36,129 bases of DNA from Candidatus Fibrimonas sp. (GTDB lineage Bacteria; Fibrobacterota; Fibrobacteria; Fibrobacterales; Fibrobacteraceae), in NCBI GenBank assembly GCA_031273195.1, contig JAISSJ010000172.1, forward strand, positions 1 through 36,129, written 5' to 3'. Every line of letters begins with the position of its first letter. Within the stretch, counting starts at the first letter, position 1. Shown here piece by piece: positions 23,501-32,559 of the stretch. A program made the translations under genes and the position numbers. Below the pieces are notes generated by a model. That model did no database searches, was not told the DNA's origin, and was given only the letters and a program-made list of their open reading frames with translations.

Positions 23501-26500
23501 TAGTTTCTTATGCCTTTGACGGCTCAACAAACTCTTTGGAACAGTATAACCTGCTCAACAACGTTATCGGCGGCAGCGCCTCGCTCTACGACCTGTTCGA
23601 AAATAACAAAGTCAAACAAGGCATAATCGCAAGCAGAGATACCGCAGATTTTATAGTAGATTCACAAGCTCCCGAATTCGATTTCTCCTTGTCCGAAAGT
23701 ATCTTGAACCTTGGCAAACTTTTAAAAATAACTTTGAACGTCTCCGACTCAAATGGAAAAGATTCCGCTACGGTGCGTTTTTCCGTTTCTTTTGCCGAAG
23801 GAAAAGATACCTTACGGCTGGGTGATACCCTGCTTCTGCGAAACGGAATTCGCAGCAAGGAATGGAATGAATTGGAAAGCATGGCTATTCCTGATGGCGA
23901 TTACGAAGTTTTCATTGACGTTTGGGATGAATCCGGCAATCATAAGCGGAAAAAATATGACGGACTCTTGCGCATAGACCGCACACCGCCTGATATAGTT
24001 GGAGTTTGGTCTGATATATTTATTTCTACGGATTCTTTGGACAATTATTCCGCAAGCATGGAGGTAAAACAACAAGGCTACGAAAAGCATATTTCGGAAA
24101 TGCAATGCCGCTACCGCATAAATAACGGCGAATGGCAAAATATAGCGGAAAAGTCGTCTAAAAAAATAGATACTCTTAGATTTAATATGGATAGGAACAT
24201 TGTCGGAAATGAACACGGCAAAAGACACCTGGAGGCCGGTTGCACGGATTGGGCGGGGAACTTCGCTTCAAAACTGGATTTGTTCCACGTGGGTGCCCGC
24301 TTTCCCGTTATAATTCATCCGAAAGATGTTTCTGTGGAAGAACCGGTAATAGCGATTCGCGGCTCCGCTCCAACACAATCTTCAGACAATTTGCCCGGTT
24401 CTTACCAACTTGAGTGGCGCAGAGAAGGGGATACCTCATGGCAAACAAATGGCATGGACGTTGGAGCGAGCAGACGTTATTCTGCGGATTTGGCTTGGGT
24501 TTCCAAAAGCACCCAACCCGCAGACGAAACGGATTTAGGCTTTTTTGATATGAGAGGCCTTGAAGGCGGTAACTATGAATTGCTTCTCTCCGTTAGAAAT
24601 TGCGACTCCTGCAAGTGGCGCAAAGACACGGTTTCCTTCCATTATTGGCCAAAAAGCGACACGGTTAAAGAAAAATTGCTTTTCACTAAGTCCAATGACA
24701 CATTTACTCCAGGCGAAGGCTCATTGTCCCTCTCTCTGCAAATTGCAGATACGGAAAGCAAAGATTATCGCGCAAATATTTATGCTCATGATTCAAAAGG
24801 CAATGCTTTGTTTTTCGCTTCTACAAATTCATTGACTGCCTCGCCTTATGTCGGCAAATCGGATTCCTTGGAAGGAAATGGAGTATGGTTCTGGAGCGAA
24901 AACGATGTTTATTATGTGCGTTGGAAAGGCTTGCCCAAAGACGAGGAAATAGCTATACATTATACAAAGGGAAAATTTGATGAAAGCATCTGCGGCAATG
25001 GCTGTTCTCTTAAAGATACTGCGCTTGCTTCCAATGAAGAAGCCCTTGGCAATGCAAACCAAAACATAGCAAGAGAAATTCTCACTCCGCCGGGTCTTGA
25101 CAAGGCTATGATTTTTAACGGAACTTCGGGAGAATTCAGTTTTAAGAGCGATAACGCGCTTTGGCTCAAATTGAAAAAGAACGCTGATACTACGCATAAA
25201 GTTTATTTGGGCAAAGGCGGCAGCCCATTGGAATATGTTGTCAAGTACACGGGAACCGGCATTCAAATAAAAAAAGATTTCTACGGTTTTTACTATAAAT
25301 GGAACGGTATGTCTTCAACCGGTCGCTATCCCCAAGGCAAGGCCGTCACTTTTTACGCTGAGGCTTTGGAAAATATAATAGGCGGCGAGGTTCTTCGCGA
25401 TTCCATTAATGTTTTGCTCACAATGCCGGATTTAAAAATAATTTCCGATACCGCTGCTTTGGATGCCTTTTATGTTATAAGAAATAGCGCGGATTCGGGT
25501 TCTGTTTTGGGCAATAAAATGATTCATTACGGCATTGCCGGACGAGATGCGATTGTTAACGCATATATTAAAAAAGCGAACGGCAGTATCGTTAAGAATT
25601 TATTGACTAACGCTCCCCATGCAGCTTCCGGTTCAGACAAAGCCTATCCGCTTTCTTGGAACGGCGAGGACAATAACGGGCATTTGGTTTTGGAGAGTGG
25701 GAGTTATTATTTTGAGTTAGTAGCTACGGAAAGCGGTGTTTCCGGCAGTCCGCAATCCGATATTCTGAGGCGGAATTTTGAAATATCCCTGGCTCCGGGT
25801 GTGCATTATGTGAAAGACGAGCCGGGAGAAACACCTGTATCTTCCCTTTCGCTTTTGCACGCAAAACCTGTGAATGCTGCTTATTGGCAATATGCTCCGG
25901 CAGCGGATTATTTGGTGGAGGCAAATGCGGTAGGTAAATGGCTTCCGGATTCTTTGCGCAATATTGAGGTTGAATGGACTGCAGGCGGAACGCAAAATAT
26001 TTACGGCTATCCGCCGCAGAGGTACAGTTTGGCGGTAAAGCGGCAGCGGGAAAATTTGCCGTTGGTGATAGTTGCACAAGCCAAATTAGCAATTGTAAAA
26101 TTATATTGTGCAACAGGAAATAAAGAAAATCAGTATATTGACACTATTTTATGGCGCAATACTTTGCAATTCGATAAAAATAGTTTGTCAAATTACATAT
26201 ATGTATCTTTTGATGCTGATGATTATGGAGATGTTGGCAGGGGATTTGCGGAAGATACAACTTTTAATAAAATAATTTTATATGCATTTTTATTAAAAGA
26301 TGCTGAAGAAAAAAATAGTAAAAATTTAATAGAAAATGTAAGTCCTGTTTGGAAGAAAGAAATTAACTTACCAAGACCTTCCGATAATCACAGATATGAA
26401 AACGATATAAATAACCGTATAGATTCATTGAGCAGTAAAGATATCAGTTGCGAGCCTATTGAACCTACCGCTTCTTCAGAGGGGCAGTTTTGCACATATG

Positions 26501-29500
26501 CAAAAGATGAAAATGGAAAGTTGAAAGACCCAGATAATTATAACCCAAATAAAAATCTTTTCGATATAATTATTAAACCTATGAATGAATATTTCTATGA
26601 AGACAGAGGTAAAATTCATAATGATTGCATTTCCCGGAGTGCTAGGAGATTTCAATTTATGGATTTAGAAATAAAATTCACCATTCCCGATAAAGATTAC
26701 TGGAACGTTGAATACGGCTACGACAATTTGGTAAACCGCACGATAAGGTTTGACCAGACAAACAAAACCATGTATGGCGATAACGGTTATTTAAAAACTT
26801 TGCACGATAGCACAAATATTCCTGTCAGAGATAGTATTTTCTTTGATGGTGAAAATTGGCATTCAAATTACAATTATGGTCTGCTCACTCCATTTGAAAT
26901 GCACAGATACCCTTTCGTTTCGGTTAGCAAGCTTCCAAGCAACAACGCTTTCGCATTCCCTGACGAAACGGCCGACCCCAAATACCAATATCCCAGCTAT
27001 TACCATGCAAAATACTATAATTTTGATAATGGAGGCACACGATTCCGGGCATTGATAGCACCGCAAAATCAAATGGCATCAGTAGCATTATATTCGGATG
27101 GAGATCCAGTTTCCACCAAGACAGCTTTTGGCCATGGAACAGTAAACATATACGTCTCAATGGACGCCGCCCCGGAATCATTCCAAAAAGACATGGCACA
27201 GATTGCCTATCCCGCCAAAGACTGGACTCCCCAGAATACGTGTCCAAGCCATAATACTCCATGGCTGGATTCAGCTAAAAACGAAGCCGACTGCAAAAAA
27301 TTTTATAAAGCCGGTTCAAAAATTCATTATGACGTAGGTGATTTTACCGATGATGAATGGAAAGAAGCTATGCTAACAAATAGCGGCGATATACAGGTCA
27401 TAGCCAATATCGGAAATTCCGCAAAACCTCTATCACCCTTTGCCACGCTAGGAAACCCCAACGAAAACCAATCCATTTGCGGAAATTTATTTTCCATGAT
27501 GCCTTCCAACTACGATAACAATAAGTTTTATATAGAAACAGGTTGCGATTCATACCTTTCGGGAGTTGAAGCAACATACACCCCAAAAATCATGAACACA
27601 GCCGATACCACGCTATACAGCTTTGCCAATAACTCTTTATACATAAACGCTCTCGATTGGAATAATACTTTTGTTTTACCGCAGAAAAAGTACCCTGAGC
27701 GTGATTCCTCCATAACCCTGCAAATAGGAAATGAATTCCAAGACGAATGGGTAAAAGAACTTAAATTGACAAGCGCAAAAGCAAATTATTTGAATAGCAG
27801 CGAACACACGCATTTCAAAGCAAACCATGAAGGCGACAGCCTTATTAAATTATCGGTAAAAAGTCCTCCTGACTCCGTACGCCCCTCCGAATTCATAGCG
27901 GTAAAAGGCACTGTTCCGAAAAATTCAAACTGGAAGCTGTCTTACCTTAACGGCGGTGCCTTGCATACCATAGCAAAAAAACAAACGGATTCCTTATTTG
28001 AGTGGTTTAACGTAAATACGCTTCAAGGCAACACATCCATCCTTTTGCAATGGGGCGGCGAAGGCAATCTCCTGAACATTCGCAAGCTGGACCTGGATAT
28101 AGGCCACGAAGTGACGCAAAATAACGGCGGCACTGTTCAATCCCTGTTTGGCGAAGTGAGCGTTTGGTTCCCGCCAGGCTCCATGGAAGATACCATAGTC
28201 ACCGTGCGCACGGCAGATGCCAAAGACTATGCCTTTACCACCTCCAACAACACTGCCCTCGTAGGTCCGGTAATAGAAGTGCTTCCGGCCAAAAAATTCT
28301 CTGATACGCTTGCTCTCCCCCGCATAAAAGCCCGCATAACACATCAGGAATTGGATGCCATGAGTTTATCTCCGGACGATGTGCGTTTATACAAAATAGA
28401 TACGGAAAACAAAAAATTCGTTGCACTTGAAAATATGCTCAGGGGCTTTGACAAAGAACCTGATTGCCTGACCAATACGGTTTATAATAAATGCGAAGGT
28501 TATAATGAAAATTGGTCATATCTTTTAATATCAGCGGAAACACGTTCATTCTCCATATTCGCCGTTCTTGACACGGCAACAGCAAAACGGCTCAACGAAG
28601 AACCTGCAAGCAAACCCGATTCGGTTCCCTCTCAAATAATATGCTCCATTCCCCAAGACACACTTTGGCTCGGCTTGGACAATGGCTACCTTGAAATGTT
28701 CCAGGAATGCAACCAGCTTGTGATGGGAACCCTGCAACTCCGCAAAAACGGCAGCATTGTAACAGAACGCAGCCAAGTATCCACAGAACCAATGCGCTGG
28801 GACGGACGCATAGGCTTGAATAAAATCTCAAACGGCGAATACACTTCACGCTACATTACAGTTTCTCCATTAGGCTCGGAAACCCAAACACTAGGCCCAA
28901 CCATACTCACCGACCCAGCAAGGCCGCAAATTTCCGACTGGAGCATAGAAGAAACCTCCGAACTCCTGGACCGCATATTCACCGTGAACGCAAAGGCAAA
29001 AGACGATGAGTCCGGCATAAACAGCGTATTATTGAAATGGGATTTGGGCGGAGTAACAGATTCAGTTTCCTTAATTGCGGATTCTGCCGGCTATGTCTCA
29101 TATAAAATAACCTTGAACAGAAACAGCCTTTCCCAATGCCTCGGTTGCAAATTAACGCTTTCGCTTATAGCCGAAGATTTTGGTCACAACAATGCTAGAA
29201 AAGAATGGACTTCCGGCAGCCTTTATCCGTACCCCGCCGATCTCGCGCTTTGGTACCCAGCCCTTGAAGGCGGTGGCAGAACAGCACGGGAATACACCAA
29301 AACCGGGCACGACTTGGATTTGCTGATGCAAACCCCGTGGCACTCCGCTTCGGGATTGTATTTCAAAGAAAGCGAAGACAAAGCTCCCGGCAAAGGGCAG
29401 GTGAATTTCGGCAGCACGGACTCATATACGCTGGAAGCATGGCTCCGCCCCGGATACCCTGCAATTTCCGCTTGGCAACGAGTTTTGGGCTTCAATTCCG

Positions 29501-31869
29501 TCACAGGCAAACGTATAGAATTGCAGGTAAATGGCGAAGACATACGCCTTTTGGATGGCTTTGAAACATGGACTGTTCCGAATGTGCTGTTGCGATCCAA
29601 AGAATGGACTCATTTGGTTGTAGCAGTGGATGCGAACTACGCCCACTTCTATGCAGACGGCGAACTGGCGGGAACCGTCACCGCTGTGCCTTCTGAGCGT
29701 TTGTGGTATGGCAATTTCTCTTTGGGAACCGAAGAAAACATCCCATCCTTTACAGGGCATATTATGCAGGTTCGTTTCTATAAAAGGGCTTTGGGAGCCT
29801 CCGAAGCTCAAGCTCTGTTCAGAGGGGTGGGTGCGGGAGAAGATTCCCGTGTTGAAATTACGCTTGCCAACGAACTTGACTTGAAAATATATGGCTTTGA
29901 ACGCGGCTTCAGTTGCGCCGTTCCAGGCTCGTCCTATTGGGGAACGCCAGGAGAAGCATCCTTGCCTTGGAAGGTTTGGGTGGTCAAGGGAGGTTCTTAC
30001 AGAGTGTTCTTGTATGCCCGTTCAGCGCAGCCCGGAAACAAAATTGTAAAAGCGGGGCTTGGGGGTTCTCTGCAATCAGGAACGGCAGCCTTGGAAAGCG
30101 TTTGGCGGCCTATAGAATTACAGGGAATAAACTTGCCTTTGCAAGCGGGATTCAACAATTTGGAACTGCGCATACCAGCCGGATTGGATATTGCCGGAAT
30201 TGCCATAAGCGATAACCCCGGCTTGCTGCCTTCGCAAATTTCATGGAAATCCGAAGGTGCCATAACCAATTCTTCTGTGGTTGATGCTCAAGTCCGTTTT
30301 GAAGGCTACCCGGAGCCTTCCATGATTCGCCCTCGCATCCGTTTGCAAAATACCGGCTCCACTGCAATATACGGGCCTAAAGTACGCTATTATTTCCGAG
30401 GGGAAGACCCGGCCCAGGTTCAAGCATCTAAATTCTATCCGCAAGAAGGAGAGCTTGCGGTTCGCCAGGAAGGGGACAATCTAGGCTATGCGGAGTGGAG
30501 CTTCCCGGAGACCACCGTATTGCCTCCGGGCCAGCTTCTTTTCTGGGGAGAAGGCCCGCATTTCGGTTTGCACAATACAAATTATATTCCTTGGGTTGTT
30601 AAGGATGACCCTTCTTTTACAGATATCATTGTGCTGGATGCGGAGAACAGGGTTTTGAGCGGTTCCTGCTTTGAAAATGAAGCTCCGCTTATCACTGTGC
30701 CCATCGTACAGGTTCTTGCAAGAGATTCCCGCGCAAACGACAATCAGGCAAGCCAGCTATATATAAAATTGGAAAACATAGGGCAAATACCCATACGTGA
30801 TTACGAGGTGCGCTATTCATTCTATGTTTCCGGCGGCATTGCTCCGGTTCTCGATGTGTATGATATGCAGGGGTTGTCTGCCTCGTTGAAAAATTTGGGT
30901 TCCGGTCGCTGGCAGGTGGCAATTACGGGGAGTGCTTCGCTTGGCCCCGGAATATCCTGGGCTAATCCGGCGCAGTTTGCGTTGCATTTGCCGAATTGGC
31001 AAGCAGGATGGCAAACCGGAGACGATCCCTCTTACGAAGGCCTTTCTGGTGAATGGGCTCTCGCAAAAGGCGTGGAGGTCTTTGATGCCGCAGGCAACCG
31101 TATTTACGGCAAAGAACCGGTTTGGAGTTCTTCTTCCGAATCTTCCTCAAGTTCTGTCGCATCTACATCTTCTGCTCAGGTTCGTGTAATGGCGAAGGAA
31201 ACCAAAGCCCATGAATCCAATGCTTCTGCTGTTCGCTTCTATGTAGAAAATCTTGGTGCGGAGAGCATATCCGGCTTTGAGGTTCGCTATTGGTTCTCGG
31301 TATCTTCAGGGAAAAATTTGGAGTACCAAGTATATAGCAATACCCAGTTCTTGGCAAATATGGTAAAAGAGACTGCTAATTTATACAGTGCTCGCTTCGT
31401 TTATGCCGGAAGTCCTTTGGCTCCAAATGCAAAAACAGAATGGGGCGAGGGGCTTGAACTCTCTGTTCATCACAGCGACTGGTCTGCATGGGATAAAGAA
31501 AGCGATTTCTCCCATAAGGGGTTGGGAATTGATTTCTCCGAGGCTCATTACATAACGGTTTATGACAGCGAAGGCAATATCATTTGGGGAACCGAACCGA
31601 TGATTCCGGAAGAAATGGATTATCCCGCCATTGAATTCACCCGCCAGCCTGACGGTTTGCTGGTTTCCGTTCACGAGCTTTCCAATATAAGGCTGGACTT
31701 GGTGAATGCGGCAGGTATGCCGCAGAAATTCTTGTACCAAGGTGTTTTGAATGTCGGCGAGCATTTGATTCCTATGGACTGGTCTGCGGTGGATCTGGCG
31801 AGGACATACCTTGTAGCCCGTTTAAACGGACGAATTTCCAGTCAGCTTCTTTCTAAATTGGGGAATTGA
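20554..31869 (+). CDS. Giant secreted alpha/beta-hydrolase, Ig-like, LamG and CBM3-like surface protein
   Basis: 3771 residues, predicted secreted. Signal peptide 1-20. Residues about 30-520: lipase/PGAP1-like alpha/beta hydrolase with oxyanion VHGAGG (35-40), nucleophile Ser199 in AHSMGG and TLDSPHEG at about 223-230. Residues about 880-1250 hold Ig-like units marked by DTTPP, DSQAP and DRTPP; about 1644-1729 a FlgD-like Ig unit (SWNGEDNNG); about 2520-2673 a ZU5-like segment (GEVSVWFPPGSM); about 2896-3093 a LamG/concanavalin-like domain (HLVVAVDANYAHFYADGEL); about 3100-3226 a CBM-like beta module. Three CBM3-like repeats follow at about 3228-3369, 3383-3523 and 3543-3683, each with a ...N-G...I...VRYYF-type strand, a Ser-rich linker lying before the third. 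The last 80 residues resemble a type IX sorting domain. Coupled to lipoprotein C. The likely role is a surface-bound, polysaccharide-binding esterase or lipase; substrate unknown. Confidence 0.85.
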   Translation: MKKMFYLVFALSQVFLALSYGEPMESFKNYNVILVHGAGGRYFGMDCDNDSKIKEAWTYLEPNQDTTKTEQENYLDIIGGYGDKALPFMKDRASSAEDMDLNNDGLRHWLTEDIFENDKSVIYLQRPFTNPANSPINNAKELGDRKWQVNNKCEFRRSLIEEAQEVRAKGRENLGNLRNKGVENRNALPPSRNILIAHSMGGVASREYVQGTGYNNDVDKIITLDSPHEGTGALNLLVEVSDLETRLKIAALNADGTTYLATAGLLVAAAKDMPAATIALYSLIPSLITTGGDVTTYGLGQILIKVLDKHYQPDDPLTPYIDPTRSNSDIDGIINLKNRSYTDSLPMMRLLYGENSMTFSDPAILNAANMSTFPIPIPKALMSSYYNLYSQYYGGGSRTVNFINSASAYAAGMIFGVTIGEHGTTLIPQWSGMAKDTKSLNDPSADVIKRSYNGHVNGSLDDVIKIIAAEINAIAILIVAVNEIPFLPHSVASSIKTGIAFAASPALAAEIGVAITTGIMDLADSHEAPLLKEYQNKWFGASNSYTKITGGQETYKPYQMEEFLYEKPFVNVHVKSSYGPDWKDQKSDTLGLYIGDSLKPMHIDSSLSTSLKFKSSADWETVGAKKERWAITTGVGNEKIPIRHADRYPMPSIMVKDYIEKYEFEVDDLMPHRLRQIRINFNFNEDLAWECDVSKAEGDNTACVVYKRTPASNKWDTLRIEKHPVEKNGLFVFEPSKYDYNQLGIIQKDNQNTVTISTVNKIGLKNSQRFFYLFRATADLLEPAWPLRNIKTSSLNGFEAYISTLGYQNIVALGGKEYLSQDPQYNENYEYTDSTAMSNPLQVQNGYLLKSLGDYSKFHSKEGRYVWQTTIKTGDTSDPLKSSISDMTIPFTLDTTPPKTNLNPENDIFNADSTTFLARFENDSEIDESLRLVALFLKNSYGQTIATAKFTEVLASSFSIKLPDFKNTQNQAMNNLPDGKYKIVSYAFDGSTNSLEQYNLLNNVIGGSASLYDLFENNKVKQGIIASRDTADFIVDSQAPEFDFSLSESILNLGKLLKITLNVSDSNGKDSATVRFSVSFAEGKDTLRLGDTLLLRNGIRSKEWNELESMAIPDGDYEVFIDVWDESGNHKRKKYDGLLRIDRTPPDIVGVWSDIFISTDSLDNYSASMEVKQQGYEKHISEMQCRYRINNGEWQNIAEKSSKKIDTLRFNMDRNIVGNEHGKRHLEAGCTDWAGNFASKLDLFHVGARFPVIIHPKDVSVEEPVIAIRGSAPTQSSDNLPGSYQLEWRREGDTSWQTNGMDVGASRRYSADLAWVSKSTQPADETDLGFFDMRGLEGGNYELLLSVRNCDSCKWRKDTVSFHYWPKSDTVKEKLLFTKSNDTFTPGEGSLSLSLQIADTESKDYRANIYAHDSKGNALFFASTNSLTASPYVGKSDSLEGNGVWFWSENDVYYVRWKGLPKDEEIAIHYTKGKFDESICGNGCSLKDTALASNEEALGNANQNIAREILTPPGLDKAMIFNGTSGEFSFKSDNALWLKLKKNADTTHKVYLGKGGSPLEYVVKYTGTGIQIKKDFYGFYYKWNGMSSTGRYPQGKAVTFYAEALENIIGGEVLRDSINVLLTMPDLKIISDTAALDAFYVIRNSADSGSVLGNKMIHYGIAGRDAIVNAYIKKANGSIVKNLLTNAPHAASGSDKAYPLSWNGEDNNGHLVLESGSYYFELVATESGVSGSPQSDILRRNFEISLAPGVHYVKDEPGETPVSSLSLLHAKPVNAAYWQYAPAADYLVEANAVGKWLPDSLRNIEVEWTAGGTQNIYGYPPQRYSLAVKRQRENLPLVIVAQAKLAIVKLYCATGNKENQYIDTILWRNTLQFDKNSLSNYIYVSFDADDYGDVGRGFAEDTTFNKIILYAFLLKDAEEKNSKNLIENVSPVWKKEINLPRPSDNHRYENDINNRIDSLSSKDISCEPIEPTASSEGQFCTYAKDENGKLKDPDNYNPNKNLFDIIIKPMNEYFYEDRGKIHNDCISRSARRFQFMDLEIKFTIPDKDYWNVEYGYDNLVNRTIRFDQTNKTMYGDNGYLKTLHDSTNIPVRDSIFFDGENWHSNYNYGLLTPFEMHRYPFVSVSKLPSNNAFAFPDETADPKYQYPSYYHAKYYNFDNGGTRFRALIAPQNQMASVALYSDGDPVSTKTAFGHGTVNIYVSMDAAPESFQKDMAQIAYPAKDWTPQNTCPSHNTPWLDSAKNEADCKKFYKAGSKIHYDVGDFTDDEWKEAMLTNSGDIQVIANIGNSAKPLSPFATLGNPNENQSICGNLFSMMPSNYDNNKFYIETGCDSYLSGVEATYTPKIMNTADTTLYSFANNSLYINALDWNNTFVLPQKKYPERDSSITLQIGNEFQDEWVKELKLTSAKANYLNSSEHTHFKANHEGDSLIKLSVKSPPDSVRPSEFIAVKGTVPKNSNWKLSYLNGGALHTIAKKQTDSLFEWFNVNTLQGNTSILLQWGGEGNLLNIRKLDLDIGHEVTQNNGGTVQSLFGEVSVWFPPGSMEDTIVTVRTADAKDYAFTTSNNTALVGPVIEVLPAKKFSDTLALPRIKARITHQELDAMSLSPDDVRLYKIDTENKKFVALENMLRGFDKEPDCLTNTVYNKCEGYNENWSYLLISAETRSFSIFAVLDTATAKRLNEEPASKPDSVPSQIICSIPQDTLWLGLDNGYLEMFQECNQLVMGTLQLRKNGSIVTERSQVSTEPMRWDGRIGLNKISNGEYTSRYITVSPLGSETQTLGPTILTDPARPQISDWSIEETSELLDRIFTVNAKAKDDESGINSVLLKWDLGGVTDSVSLIADSAGYVSYKITLNRNSLSQCLGCKLTLSLIAEDFGHNNARKEWTSGSLYPYPADLALWYPALEGGGRTAREYTKTGHDLDLLMQTPWHSASGLYFKESEDKAPGKGQVNFGSTDSYTLEAWLRPGYPAISAWQRVLGFNSVTGKRIELQVNGEDIRLLDGFETWTVPNVLLRSKEWTHLVVAVDANYAHFYADGELAGTVTAVPSERLWYGNFSLGTEENIPSFTGHIMQVRFYKRALGASEAQALFRGVGAGEDSRVEITLANELDLKIYGFERGFSCAVPGSSYWGTPGEASLPWKVWVVKGGSYRVFLYARSAQPGNKIVKAGLGGSLQSGTAALESVWRPIELQGINLPLQAGFNNLELRIPAGLDIAGIAISDNPGLLPSQISWKSEGAITNSSVVDAQVRFEGYPEPSMIRPRIRLQNTGSTAIYGPKVRYYFRGEDPAQVQASKFYPQEGELAVRQEGDNLGYAEWSFPETTVLPPGQLLFWGEGPHFGLHNTNYIPWVVKDDPSFTDIIVLDAENRVLSGSCFENEAPLITVPIVQVLARDSRANDNQASQLYIKLENIGQIPIRDYEVRYSFYVSGGIAPVLDVYDMQGLSASLKNLGSGRWQVAITGSASLGPGISWANPAQFALHLPNWQAGWQTGDDPSYEGLSGEWALAKGVEVFDAAGNRIYGKEPVWSSSSESSSSSVASTSSAQVRVMAKETKAHESNASAVRFYVENLGAESISGFEVRYWFSVSSGKNLEYQVYSNTQFLANMVKETANLYSARFVYAGSPLAPNAKTEWGEGLELSVHHSDWSAWDKESDFSHKGLGIDFSEAHYITVYDSEGNIIWGTEPMIPEEMDYPAIEFTRQPDGLLVSVHELSNIRLDLVNAAGMPQKFLYQGVLNVGEHLIPMDWSAVDLARTYLVARLNGRISSQLLSKLGN
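22493..22845 (+). repeat. 353-bp segment duplicated at 16746-17098
   Basis: Ungapped match to 16746-17098 with 26 mismatches by hand count. The mismatches cluster in two patches (around 22588-22637 and 22649-22664) with perfect identity over long stretches on either side, including the first 94 bases. Confidence 0.9.
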
Positions 31870-31871
31870 AT

Positions 31872-32541
31872 ATGTTAAAAAATACGCTTCTGAATCTGCT
31901 TGTTTTTTCTTGCCTTTCAATGGCTGCAGACATAACCACCATACTGGCAAATCAAAAAAACGCTGCTTTTTCCCGATACGGCGGAAATTCGTATGCGCAC
32001 GGTTATCACCATGCAAGGTATGCCTGCGCAGACTATGGAAAGCCGTTTGATAAGCAAAGGCAGGGAAAAAAACATTACTGAACTCAAATCCCCTCTTGTG
32101 AATATGAAAATTGTTCGCAATGGTGATCAGTTAAGCATCACAGATCTTAAAACAGGCGCAGTATTGCCTTCGCAAACGGCACCGCAAACCGCCGTGCCTG
32201 ATATAAACCAGGGCATGGGGAGTGCAGAAGATTATCTTGCGCCAGCCAAGGAAGGAAATCTTTGGCGTTTGTCTCCTAAAGACCCGGCAAAAGCAACTTT
32301 ATTCTACTCGGAAGAATTGAAGCGGGTGGTTAAAATACAACATACCGTGCAACCCGGCGTTTACAGCGAAACAAATATCAAATACTGCGATAAAACCTGT
32401 TCTTTTCCGGGTACTCCGGTTTCTATAGAAATTGAAACGTATGTCAACGGGCAAGCGGCTTCCAAAGTTTTGCTGGAAATCATTTCAATCCAAAAAGTCT
32501 CATCCCTTTCCGATGCCTTGTTTGCAATACCAAAGAAATAA
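31872..32541 (+). pseudogene. Secreted LolA/DUF4412-like protein, frameshifted
   Basis: The start at 31872 encodes a signal peptide (MLKNTLLNLLVFSCLSMAAD) and continues ITTILANQKNAAF, after which the frame runs to a stop at 32079-32081. Another frame then carries DTAEIRMRTVITMQGMPAQT, TELKSPLVNMKIVRNGDQL and so on to 32541. Removing one T from the T5 run at 31967-31971 joins them as NAAF-P-DTAEIR, giving a 222-residue periplasmic protein. The second half looks like the LolA/outer-membrane-lipoprotein-sorting-like fold (a curved beta sheet: MKIVRNGDQLSITDLKTG). Either the gene is broken, expressed by slippage, or the base is an error. It starts 2 nt after the giant gene's stop, so it may be its last operon partner. 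Confidence 0.7.
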
Positions 32542-32542
32542 C

Positions 32543-32559
32543 TTTTCTACATTACCCCC
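32543..32559 (+). promoter_or_regulatory. Start-proximal -10-like motif of the UPF0434 gene
   Basis: TTTTCTACATTACCCCC directly abuts the ATG at 32560; it is the same as the motif before the deoxynucleoside kinase gene on the other strand. There is no room for a ribosome binding site. Confidence 0.5.

Noticed and set aside
23812-24228. Long minus-strand ORFs under the giant gene (also 22327-22569, 25724-26113 and others)
   Set aside because: All are shadows of one continuous 3771-codon frame with coherent domains; none shows a start motif or family match.
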